Source: Pycnococcus provasolii (taxonomy: Eukaryota > Chlorophyta > Pseudoscourfieldiophyceae > Pseudoscourfieldiales). From it: DNA of 64,000 bases. The stretch spans positions 124,001 to 188,000 of the forward strand of contig CP150582.1 of NCBI GenBank assembly GCA_049487715.1, in the 5' to 3' direction. Each line of letters opens with the position of its first letter. Positions within the stretch are counted from its first letter, which is position 1. The notes under the pieces were generated by a model. It searched no databases, was not told where the DNA came from, and saw only the letters and a list, made by a program, of their open reading frames with translations. A program made the translations under genes and the position numbers. Of this stretch, positions 36,916 to 46,900 are shown one piece after another.

Positions 36916-39900
36916 CTATTCTCCCTTTGCAGCATTCGCCTCATTTTCGTTCGCGTGAAGGCCCTCGAGAGCCAGCGCCGAGTAGTCGCACAAGCCGTCG
37001 GACAGCAGCGAAACAGCGATATCATCCCACCAAACGCTGCCACTGTGCCAACGGAACATCAAAAACACCTGTAGCGACTTTATGGGCACGTCGGGATCGA
37101 TTACGCCAGCTTTGAATTGCCACCCGTGCGTGCCAGTTTCGAAGGGAACGGCGTAGCCCCACAGCTTCGTTCCATCGCGGAACGCGATGTCCACGTAGAT
37201 GCTGTAGCCCGAATCAACGCCGCCGCTTACTTTTTCAGCGCGGGACCATCCAGAAACGACCACGGCGGTTGGGTGCTGCTGGTTGAGCACCACCAGCTGC
37301 GTCGCGCCACGGCTGTCGCGCCAATCGTGGTTCATCATGCGAAGCGCATAGCTGTCCGCCGAACCGTACCCGATGCGACCGGTGCCTGCATCGTGAATGT
37401 ACCCTTCCCCGTACGACTTCCAACCCATCACCGTATTAGCCGAGCCAGCTGAGTGGGCTCCGGGCGAGATGAAGTTGCCGCCAAGAGCCGAGCCGCCCGC
37501 ATTTTCAGCCTTACCTGGGAAGTGGAATGCAGCATTCACGAGCAGGTTCTTCGACTCCGCCGGAAGCTTACCCTCGCGGCACAGCGAGTGAAGCGAGTTG
37601 GCGAGGGCTCTCAGCATCTTGCGCAGCTCCGCAACCTGATTCTGCTCAGCCTTCAGCGCCAAGCTCGCGTGATCGTTCGAGCCCTTCATACCTTGCGCGA
37701 ACAGCAGGATGTGGTGAAGTTCACGGGGTACAGTGCTCAGGTACGGGCGGATCGTGCGCGCGGAGTTGGCCTGAACACCCGTGACCTTGGAGTGACTCTG
37801 ATCACGAAGGCGGTACCAGTACAGAGGGTCAGGCACCGTCACAAGCTTGTGACCTGACAGCACGCACCGACTGAACAATTCCCAGTCCTCGAGTGCGTAG
37901 CCAAAATCCTCGGGGAAGCCTCCCACACTCTCGAACACTGTCTTACGGATCATCGCGTTCGTATCGCCGTACATATTCGCGAACATGCCCACAGTCGTCG
38001 CCGGGCCGAGAGGAACCCAGCGCCCGCTCGGCTGAGCGTCCATTGCCGGCGGATCGACGCCGTAAAAGTAATTGTTTGCGCATGTCAGCACATCCGCGCC
38101 CGTGCGTCCAGCAATGTCCACGAACGTCGAGATCTCCCTCTTCGTGGCGATGTTATCGTCGTCCATAAAGAGCAGGAACTCGCCGCGTGCCAACATGGCC
38201 GCGCGATTGCGCGCAGCACCAGGTCCACGATTCTCCTGCGTGTGCGGCGGTAGCCAGCCTCGACCTGGGAAGCTCAGCGCCAGCTCCTGAAGGTAGCGTC
38301 TCGCATCGTCGTTTGTCGAGCCGTCGTCCACCACGATGATTTCGAAATTTGGGTAGTCGCTTGCAAGGATGCTGTCCAGAGTCTGGCGAAGCAGCGTAGG
38401 GTTGTTGAAGGTGACGACGCACACGGACACGAGTGGTATGAATGGTCGATTCGGTGGTGGCGGAGGCGCCACAACGGGCGCACCCTTCGCGTTTACCACG
38501 TCTCGTCCCTCTCGTGCGCGGTGCAGCATCTGATGGTGCCAAACGACGAATGCCTCATCCGTCTGCCCACTTGCCACGGCAACGGCACCAGGACGGAGGC
38601 CTGATGCGAGCACCTCGCGAATGCGCTTTGCATACGCCTTTGGCGTCGGTGACACGAGCAGGCGATCACGATCCTGCGGCGCGATCAGCTCGCGAACGCC
38701 GCCCACCGCTGACGCTATGAAGGGCACGCCGGCAACGAGGCACTCCAGGATTGTGTACGGTGCGTTTTCCACGAGTGATGGCATGACAGCAAGCCGCGAT
38801 CCGGAGTGCATGTAGTCCATCCGCGCCTGCGCATCCATGTCGCCGAGCACCTGCCAGCGAAAGCGCCATTTCAGCGAACGTTGCTTGATGTACTCCTCAA
38901 CCTTAGCCCTCACGCCGCCACGCATCAGTAGACGCTCGCTCGTGGTATCAGGCTGCTTGCCCAGGAAAGTTACGCTAACTCCACCCAGCGGATCGCCAGC
39001 GACACTGCCGCGGCTGCTTGCACCGGCGGCACGGGACATGTCGGATCCTGCATGCTCGCGCCCCAGCTGGTCAAGTGCGTCGCAGAACAGCACGAGTCCC
39101 TTTCGAAGCTCAAGGCGGCCAAAGAACACAATTTCCAAAATCGTCAGATCCTCAAGCACCTGCCTGCTGCGGCGGTGCACCCAGGCGGGCAGCGCGTTCG
39201 GCTGCACGAGGAATCGGCCGTTATCCATGCCCTCCTCCTTGTCACCCCACCGGTTGTTCTGCATCCAGCTAAGCATGTAGTTCGTTGGGCTGATGACCGC
39301 ATCCGCGGCCGCGGCACTCTCGCGCTCGAGAAAGTCGCGCACGAGGTCCTCCACCTCGTCGAGCGCCTGCAGGCTGTGGGTCTTATACCACAGGTGCGGC
39401 GAGTGCGTGTGCACGACGATTGGCGTGTGCTCGAGCGCGATGCCGAATCGCCTGGCGGTTGCGGCGAAGTACGCGCGCCCTCCCGTGTCGGCGAAGTGCA
39501 CGACGTCGAATGGCTTCTGCTCCTTGAGCCACGTGTACACGCGATGGCTCAGCGCAACGTCTTTGGAGACGTCGTACGGCACGTTCGCTTTGGGCAACGG
39601 CGTGAGTGTGATCCCGCGCGTGCCATAGTACTGCATCCAGAAGTCTACGGTCGCCGCCTCTGCGGCGCTTCCCTGCGTGTACAGCAAGTGCACCTCGAAA
39701 CCGTTCGCGGCAAGCACCTCCGCCCACGTCGTCAGCGCGGTTCCCGTGCCGCTCGATACGACGAGTCCCAAGAATGCGTCGGAAACGAAGCACACGCGTC
39801 CGTATCTCTGTATGCGCCAGCTCTGACTTCCGCTGTTGTAGAACGACTGGTACGTGCGGAACAGCGGGTCACTGGATACACGTTTGGCGAGACTCGGCCA

Positions 39901-40215
39901 GTCTCTGACGTTCGTGCCGTCGCCGTTCGCGTCGCCATCGTACCCCGCCGCCGCCTTGGTCGGCCTCGGCGCGCCTGCTCCTCCTGCTCCTGCTCCTCCT
40001 CCTGCGTACGCCGGCGCGACGTTTCCTATGGGCGCCATGGTTGTACGCAGGAGGAGGAGCAGGTTGATGAGCGGGAATGAGCACAAAATGATAAGCATCA
40101 CGGTTCGCGGTGACGTTAAGGAGCGTTGAAGATTCCGCGGGAGGAAGGACCACCTACCATGGGCCTTACCTGATGCATTGGCCGCCGCCACTGCTGTCAC
40201 GGGCAGGAGCGGCAT
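36916..40215 (-). CDS. Bifunctional GT4-GT2 glycosyltransferase with C-terminal lectin-like domain
   Basis: 1099 aa from the ATG at 40215. Topology is type II: a basic N-terminus, then one membrane helix (VMLIILCSFPLINLLLLL). The first catalytic unit is a GT-B (GT4) fold. It runs from VCFVSDAFLGLVVSSGTGTA through LTILEIVFFGRLELRKGL to the donor-site motif PSLVENAPYTILECLVAGVP. The second is a GT-A (GT2) fold: VSVCVVTFNNPTLLRQTLDS, VVDDGSTNDD, LLFMDDDN (the DXD-like metal site) and EDWELFSR. The last 200 residues form a beta-rich module (MGWKSYGEGYIHD through FRWHSGSVWWDDIAV) like carbohydrate-binding modules. One polypeptide would add two sugars in sequence in the Golgi. Substrates are unknown. 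The start pairs divergently with the copper amine oxidase gene. Confidence 0.85.
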   Translation of the reverse strand: MPLLPVTAVAAANASGKAHGRWSFLPRNLQRSLTSPRTVMLIILCSFPLINLLLLLRTTMAPIGNVAPAYAGGGAGAGGAGAPRPTKAAAGYDGDANGDGTNVRDWPSLAKRVSSDPLFRTYQSFYNSGSQSWRIQRYGRVCFVSDAFLGLVVSSGTGTALTTWAEVLAANGFEVHLLYTQGSAAEAATVDFWMQYYGTRGITLTPLPKANVPYDVSKDVALSHRVYTWLKEQKPFDVVHFADTGGRAYFAATARRFGIALEHTPIVVHTHSPHLWYKTHSLQALDEVEDLVRDFLERESAAAADAVISPTNYMLSWMQNNRWGDKEEGMDNGRFLVQPNALPAWVHRRSRQVLEDLTILEIVFFGRLELRKGLVLFCDALDQLGREHAGSDMSRAAGASSRGSVAGDPLGGVSVTFLGKQPDTTSERLLMRGGVRAKVEEYIKQRSLKWRFRWQVLGDMDAQARMDYMHSGSRLAVMPSLVENAPYTILECLVAGVPFIASAVGGVRELIAPQDRDRLLVSPTPKAYAKRIREVLASGLRPGAVAVASGQTDEAFVVWHHQMLHRAREGRDVVNAKGAPVVAPPPPPNRPFIPLVSVCVVTFNNPTLLRQTLDSILASDYPNFEIIVVDDGSTNDDARRYLQELALSFPGRGWLPPHTQENRGPGAARNRAAMLARGEFLLFMDDDNIATKREISTFVDIAGRTGADVLTCANNYFYGVDPPAMDAQPSGRWVPLGPATTVGMFANMYGDTNAMIRKTVFESVGGFPEDFGYALEDWELFSRCVLSGHKLVTVPDPLYWYRLRDQSHSKVTGVQANSARTIRPYLSTVPRELHHILLFAQGMKGSNDHASLALKAEQNQVAELRKMLRALANSLHSLCREGKLPAESKNLLVNAAFHFPGKAENAGGSALGGNFISPGAHSAGSANTVMGWKSYGEGYIHDAGTGRIGYGSADSYALRMMNHDWRDSRGATQLVVLNQQHPTAVVVSGWSRAEKVSGGVDSGYSIYVDIAFRDGTKLWGYAVPFETGTHGWQFKAGVIDPDVPIKSLQVFLMFRWHSGSVWWDDIAVSLLSDGLCDYSALALEGLHANENEANAAKGE

Positions 40216-40776
40216 CGAGACACAACACACTCGAGACACACACAAGGTACTCGAGTGGGTGAAGTTTTCAATCGAAAAATAATGTTGTCGGCGATGAGAC
40301 GGATGGCGCCACCTGATGATGATGAGGAGCTTGGAACTTCGAGGCTCGTCAGTAAAGGTAGCTCATTTTAAGCTTCGAGGATCCGTGCTTGAACAAACGT
40401 TTTTTTTTAAAATAAGCTTGCCATAGAAAGTATGTATGGCGACGATACTAAAAAGTAGTACGACTCGCAGCTCCATGGAAACGCATGGTCAAGTTGAACT
40501 TGTGGATGGACTCGCAGCTCCACCACGTACCTTGAAACGCATGGTCAAGTTGTGGATGGACTCGCAGCTCCACCACGTACCCTTAAACGCATGGTCAACT
40601 TGTGGATGGACTCGCAGCTCCACCACGTACCTTGAAACGCATGGTCAAGTTGTGGATGGACTCGCAGCTCCACCACGTACCTTGAAACGCATGGTCAGTC
40701 AGTCGAGTTCCTTCTTCTGCTTCGAACAACTTTCTCAACCACATCTCCACCCACATCCCTCCCAAAACGGAAAGCG
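40216..40776. other. Divergent promoter region with a 50-bp minisatellite
   Basis: 561 bp between the starts of the glycosyltransferase and amine oxidase genes. It includes an A/T-rich part (40370-40450) and the tandem repeat described separately. A sequence akin to one repeat unit also lies at about 43408-43443, downstream of the amine oxidase gene. Confidence 0.6.
40457..40697. repeat. 50-bp tandem repeat, about 4.5 units
   Basis: The unit marker TGTGGATGGACTCGCAGCTC starts at 40501, 40551, 40601 and 40651, so the period is 50 bp. A partial, altered unit precedes it and half a unit follows. Confidence 0.95.
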
Positions 40777-43071
40777 ATGGCCGGTTCCTCGAAAGGGAAG
40801 CGAGAGTGTTGTGACGACGGCAATGGCCCAGATGCCGCCATGAGTGCGTCTGATTCGGATTCAAACTCAACTGCTTCACTAGGTGGTGCAGCAGGATCAT
40901 CCGTCGTCACCGGACGCTCAAGACCTTGTTCGCGCGGCGTGTCAGCAGGGTGGTTCCCAATCACGCCGCGCGAAATTCTTGACGCGTGCGAGGCGATCTT
41001 TCAAGCGGCCGCGACAGTGCAACACGCAAGCGGAACACAAACACCGCTATGGACCGTGCCTCTGCGCGTGCTCGAGTGCGAGATCGACGAAACGGAAACG
41101 GCACCTCGCACAAACAGCACGACAAGAGTCGCGCGGGTGCTCACATACGAACCCGCGCGAAATAGGACAGTCATTGCTACCGTAAGGCTCAGCGACAAGC
41201 GCATCACGAACGTGCGTGTGCCCGTGAACGTTCAGCCGGCGATGGACGCACAGGAGTACGAAGCGGTGGAGAAACTGATTGGCGAGTACGAGCCGTTCGT
41301 AAAGGCAATCGCGAGACGCGGTGTTCCCACGCTGGAGGTGGCTGCACGAGTCATGGTCGACCCGTGGTGTGTCGGCTACTTTGACGAGCAGGACGACGCA
41401 CGCAGGCGCCTCTGCCGTCCGCTCGTGTACCTGCGCCGATGTGCCGATGAGAGAGATAACGGGTACGCGACACCCGTCGAGGGGGTCTCCATATGCGTCG
41501 ACCTCGCGGCTATGCGCATCATCGAATTTCACGACGAAGACGGCCATAACGCCGTGCCCCTGCCGCCGGAGGATGACAAGCGCAACTTCCGCGCGCTGGT
41601 GCCGCCGCCGCACGTGCTCAAGCCGCTGCACATCTCGCAACCAAGTGGGCCAAGCTTCGAGGTAAATGGCTACCACGTTCGATGGCTTGCGTGGGACTTC
41701 AGCTTGGGCTTTACGTCGCGCGAGGGCCTCGTCATCCACGACATCTGTCTGCGCAATCCCGCCAGCTTGGCGCAGAAAGCATCGCCGCACGAGCAAGATG
41801 TGCGGACTGTGATGCGCCGCTTTTCGTTCGTGGAGATGGTCGTGCCATACGCTGACCCGCGTGCACCTCACTATCGTAAAAATGCGTTCGACGCTGGGGA
41901 AGACGGACTTGGCCGCAATGCAAACTCGCTGCGCATTGGCTGCGACTGCAACGGCCACATTCATTACTTCGATGCGCACATGCCCGTCGGCCCGATGGCG
42001 GGCGCGAAGGACGCGAGCGAGGTAGACGTGCGCACGATCGAGAATGCCATTTGCCTACACGAGGAGGACGATGGTCTCGCGTGGAAGCACACAGACTGGC
42101 GAACCGGCATCGCGTCCAGCGTGCGGCGAAGACGACTCACGGTATCGTTCATCAGCACGATCGCGAACTACTCGTACGGCTTCTATGTTCACTTCACGAA
42201 TGACGGCCACATCGACGTGGAGACAAAGTTGACTGGAATCCTGAGCGTTGGCGTCGATCGTGACCACGACAATCCCACGCATGGTACGATCGTCGCACCT
42301 GGCGTGGTTGCGCCGCTGCACCAGCACTTCTTCGTCGCGCGGGCGCACATGGCGGTCGACGGCGACAATATGACTGCTCATGCCGTGCAGGCAAAAACCC
42401 TTCCACCTGATGCTTCGACGAATCCGCACGCGAATGCTTTTGTCTGGACAGAGAGGCGCATGCATCCCAACACGCCGAGTGGAACAGCCAGCCTAGGCAA
42501 TGGCGTGAGCGTATTTGACGTACGTTCCACAACGAGGCGAAACCGCCTTGGTCGGCCGACGGCGTACCGCCTGATTCCTTCCCGTCCGATTACGCCGCTA
42601 GCTCACGAGAGTGCGGCGTACCTGCGTCGCGCAGCATTTCTTGGCCGTCAGGTGTGGCTGACGAAGTACGATCCGGAGCAGCGGTATCCCGGGGGCGAGT
42701 TCCCGAACCAGAGCAGTCGCGACAGTCGCGCGGGCTTACGTTGGATTCGCGAAAGTGGCCCGGGCAGCAGCAAGCCGCCGCTGGCACTGTCACCCGCTGC
42801 ATCGCTTGATGCTTCCACCGCAGGCCTCGTCGAGTGGTGTTCGCAGAGCATGGCTGACGCCGCCGCCGACGACGCACCGGCGTCCTCCGTTGTGCTGTGG
42901 CACGTGTACGGCGTCACTCACATTCCACGTCCTGAGGAGTGGCCAGTGATGCCTGTTGAGCAGGTTGGCTTCTCTTTCGTTCCGTGCGGCTTCTTCGACA
43001 CCAACCCGCTCGTTGATAGCGACGACGACGGCAGCAGCGCGCGTGCGGGACAACACACGTCACGGCTGTAG
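40777..43071 (+). CDS. Copper amine oxidase
   Basis: 764 aa, single exon, ATG at 40777; no signal peptide is seen, so cytosolic or peroxisomal location is possible. N2/N3-like domains occupy residues about 60-310. The catalytic beta-sandwich contains the general-base Asp372 in NAFDAGEDGLG, copper ligands His515 and His517 in LHQHFFVARAHM, and the third ligand His715 in THIPRPEEWPVMP. The residue that becomes the topaquinone cofactor is Tyr465 in STIANYSYG. The family consensus has Asp or Glu directly after this Tyr, whereas here it is Ser466. The enzyme oxidises primary amines to aldehydes with release of hydrogen peroxide and ammonia. All copper and base residues are kept, so it is probably active, perhaps with altered substrate range. 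Confidence 0.9.
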   Translation: MAGSSKGKRECCDDGNGPDAAMSASDSDSNSTASLGGAAGSSVVTGRSRPCSRGVSAGWFPITPREILDACEAIFQAAATVQHASGTQTPLWTVPLRVLECEIDETETAPRTNSTTRVARVLTYEPARNRTVIATVRLSDKRITNVRVPVNVQPAMDAQEYEAVEKLIGEYEPFVKAIARRGVPTLEVAARVMVDPWCVGYFDEQDDARRRLCRPLVYLRRCADERDNGYATPVEGVSICVDLAAMRIIEFHDEDGHNAVPLPPEDDKRNFRALVPPPHVLKPLHISQPSGPSFEVNGYHVRWLAWDFSLGFTSREGLVIHDICLRNPASLAQKASPHEQDVRTVMRRFSFVEMVVPYADPRAPHYRKNAFDAGEDGLGRNANSLRIGCDCNGHIHYFDAHMPVGPMAGAKDASEVDVRTIENAICLHEEDDGLAWKHTDWRTGIASSVRRRRLTVSFISTIANYSYGFYVHFTNDGHIDVETKLTGILSVGVDRDHDNPTHGTIVAPGVVAPLHQHFFVARAHMAVDGDNMTAHAVQAKTLPPDASTNPHANAFVWTERRMHPNTPSGTASLGNGVSVFDVRSTTRRNRLGRPTAYRLIPSRPITPLAHESAAYLRRAAFLGRQVWLTKYDPEQRYPGGEFPNQSSRDSRAGLRWIRESGPGSSKPPLALSPAASLDASTAGLVEWCSQSMADAAADDAPASSVVLWHVYGVTHIPRPEEWPVMPVEQVGFSFVPCGFFDTNPLVDSDDDGSSARAGQHTSRL

Positions 43072-43974
43072 ACAAGTAATAGTAGTATGTATGTAGGCTT
43101 CCTAGCAGTACCAGTACAGTAAAGTTTAGTTGGTTGTACAGTACGGTACATACTTTACTGGTGGTAGTACTTATCGTAGTACTTACACGTCTGTGTGCAT
43201 TCGCCTTTCTCCTCCCATATCTTCGGAATCGCTTGATTGGCGGGGTGCCATTCCTTCGGGTTTTCGACCAAACCCAAGGTGGTAACGTTTCCGTTGCCTC
43301 GAGGCGGGGAGCCCTAAAGGTGATGCGTTTCGCTGCGAAGAGTTTTGCTAATTTGCTGCGCGGCAACGGTCCACCATCTGGTGCGAGAATGCGAGAATGC
43401 GAGATCGCCGACGGACTTGCAGCTCCAGCTAAAGGCATGGTCGAGAATACGATAAGAATTATGAACGGCAACGTCGACGACGGGGACGTGGTGAAATACA
43501 TACCTTTAACTCCCCTTTACACGGTGGATTTTTGGCGAGGGAGATTGCTTGCTTGCGAATTGCGATGCTCGACGACCAAGGAGCCTCCGGAGTATCCTGC
43601 GGCAGTGCGGCTGGCCCGGCTCCTCTCCGATGTCCTGTACTGTAAGAACTACCTTTACTTGGGCTCCCTACGCGCAACTTGGCGGCCGGTGGTGCGATCG
43701 GAGCCACGTACCACTATCGAAGTACCACTTAGCCCGAGGGTAGGGTACCCGGTAGGGTAGGGGGGAGGCTTGAATGAATGCTTTCTCCATGGAGAAATCT
43801 CCCAGGGGCGAGGCGGAGTTTTGGAAATCTACATGGGGGGCGACACCTGGGGGCGACCCTTTTGGAAATCTACCGCTCGGGTGGAATCCCAACCAGGGTC
43901 CTCCCTCCCCCCAGGTGTAGGTGGGCCTCCCGAATCACTTGCCCCCTCCCCTCCCCTCGCCATCAGGGGTGGTG
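43072..43974. other. Intergenic region between the amine oxidase and the REJ-like gene
   Basis: A frame open through about 43134-43760 has no ATG at its start and no recognised domain. TTTTGGAAATCTAC occurs twice (about 43826 and 43859). The promoter of the giant gene is presumably in the last few hundred bases. Confidence 0.4.
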
Positions 43975-46900
43975 ATGGCGGCATCAGCACCAGTTCTGGA
44001 GACTGTGGGATTGTGTCTTTGTGGTGGTCTCAATGGCACTCATCCTCCTCCTCATCGTGTGTCGTCGTGGGCGTGGGCGTGCCCCCTTCATTGTCGCAGT
44101 CAAGGTATCTTCTTGGTTCCTTCCTCGTACTCTTTGGGTCTTCATGCTTGGTCTCGCATGGATCTGTATCTGTATCTGTTTGTGTTTGTGTTTGTGTTTT
44201 TAAGTCCTCCTCCTCTTGAGAAGGGTGGTGGCGGTTTCTTTCCTTCTTGGTCGGCCTCTTTTCCTAAGGGTGGTCCAGGTGGGGCTTACGCCATGATGGT
44301 TAAAACAACAACAACTTCGACTTCGACTTCGACTTCGACTTCGACTTCGACTTCGACTTCGACTTCGACTTCGACTTCGACTTCGACGTCGACTTCGACT
44401 TCGACTTCGACTTCGACGTCGACTTCATCTCTCATACGATATGAGTACGCGATCGCTTCGACGTATGCGTATAATCTAGGTCATTATCCTAATCCCACCA
44501 CTCGGAGTCATAGTGAAGCAAAAGCGTTCTGCGAATCGTTTGGGGGGAAACTCGCGAAAATAACAACCGCAAGCCAGTACGCCAGCGTCGCAAGCTTTGC
44601 ACAACAAAACCTGAACGACCTTGGCGCTGGTTGTATTGGAACAGGAGCTTGGTTAGATGTAAGTGACGTCGAGACTGAGGGAACGTGGAAGGATAGCGAC
44701 GGAGTGGTGGCCGCATGGTTACAAACCAACAATACAGCATGGGAAGCTTGGAACCCAAACAACTTTCAAGGAAAATTCGAAAATTGCATGGAGATAAAGC
44801 GGTGCACTGGCTATGACAATGGCAATGCTACCTACACAACAAAACTAAACGATCAAAGATGCAATGGACTAGGCGGAGGGAAAATCTCCATCTTCTGCCA
44901 AAACGTGATAAAGAGTGTGTGGGATGCGGGAACTCCCTTTTCATCACCACCACCTCCACCATCACCACCTCCATCACCACCTCCATCTCCTCCACCTCCA
45001 TCTTCACCATCTCCACCTCCATCTCCTCCTCCATCTCCTCCACCTTCACCACCTCCATCTCCATCTCCTCCACCTTCACCACCTCCATCACCACCTCCAT
45101 CACCACCTCCATCTCCTCCACCTTCACCACCTCCACCTTCACCACCTCCATCACCACCTCCATCACCACCTCCCTCTCCTCCTCCTTCGCCGCCGCCCTC
45201 TCCGCCTCCCTCTCCGCCTCCCTCTCCTCCACCTTTTTCCCCGCCACCACCACCAGCCTTGGCATCTTTCAGTGTGGTCGTTGGCGTCGGCGGGTACACG
45301 GCCGCGACATTCGACGCATCGGCTCAAAGCACATTCCGGCAAATGATCGCCAGCGTCGTTGCCGTGGATGTGGCTGCGGTAAGCATCGTCGAAGTGACAT
45401 CGTCGGCACGCAGACGCGCTCTTGCCCAGTCAACAGTCAACGTGAAAGTTTCAATCGAAGTGTCCACACCAAGTGTCGCGCAATCATCTGCAGCTCTTCT
45501 CACGTCTGCGATTGGCAACGGATCTCTACAATCAAGCAGTCTAAGTCAGAGTGACTTGAAGTCGGTGACCAGTCTCACGTTGCTTCAGTCTGCACAATTC
45601 GCCTTCCCTCCACCTCCTTCTCCTCCCCCTTCTCCTCCCCCTTCTCCTCCTCCATCTCCACCTCCTTCGCCTCCACCCCCTTCGCCTCCACCTTCTCCAC
45701 CTCCATCTCCTCCTCCTTCGCCTCCGCCACCACCACCAGCGCCGCCGCTCCCACCGCCGCCATCGCCACCCCCGCCCTCACCTCCCCCGCCTACAGAATC
45801 GCCACCACCGCCGCCCAATTCACCGTCTCCTCCGACACCACCTGCTCCACCACCACCACCGTTCCCACCACCGCCATCGCCACCACCGCCATTCCCCCCT
45901 CCTCCTCTGCCTCCTCCTCCATCTCCTCCTCCATCTCCTCCTCCATCTCCTCCTCCATCTCCTCCTCCATCTCCACCGCCTTCGCCACCACCACCAAATC
46001 CGCCACCCGCACCACCCGCATCCCCATTTCCACCACCACCGCTGCCGCCGCTCCCACCACCACCGCCTGTGCCTCCGCCACCTCCTTTCATCGTTCCCAC
46101 AGCTGCTGAGTCTGATCCGTGCACATTTCAGAACGGAGGATGTGACATGCTCGTGGAGTGCATCCCGGACACCGAAGCAGGCGGAGGACGGAGATGCGGG
46201 TCCTGCCCAGAAGGTTATGAAGGCGACGGGTTTACCTGTATAGACACGAATGAGTGCAATATAAACAATGGCGGGTGTGATGTGCTGGTCACATGCACGA
46301 ACACTCCTGGCGGACGGACATGCGGCTCATGCCCGAGTGGATACGGGGGAAGCGGCGAGAGCGCCTGCACGGACGTGAACGAGTGCACCACAGCCAACGG
46401 CGGATGCGACCCACGCACCGAATGCGTGAACGTCGTTGGCGGAGCGCGCACGTGTGGACCATGTCCAGACGGATACGTTGGATCGGGCGAGACTGTATGC
46501 CGGCAGGCATCAGCGACGTGTGCAGAGGCTCCAAACGGCGGCTGCGATCCTCTCACGACGTGCGAGGATACGGACAGTGGGCCAGTATGTGGCACATGCC
46601 CTATAGGCTACGAGGGCGAAGGCACGACCGGGTGCACCGATATTGATGGATGCAAGTCCAATCCCTGCTACGATGGCGTCGACTGCGTGGATGTGCCAGC
46701 CCCCGACCCTGGCCTGGGCTTCGTTTGCGGCGAATGCCCCGCGGGATTTTACGGTGACGGGAAAACGTGCAATGCCGATGTATGTTTTGACAACAACGGC
46801 GGATGTTCGTCTATGGTGCAGTGCAAAAATGAACCGAGTGCAGCGAAAGGCCGCACGTGCGGCGCATGTCCATCTGGCTATGAAACGACCGACGGCGGCG

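Noticed and set aside
43134-43760. Open frame downstream of the amine oxidase gene
   Set aside because: Starts without ATG, has no recognised domain, and its composition changes along its length.
44853-46124. Gly-rich ORFs on minus opposite the SPPP tracts
   Set aside because: Antisense shadows of Pro codons (GGN); no independent evidence.
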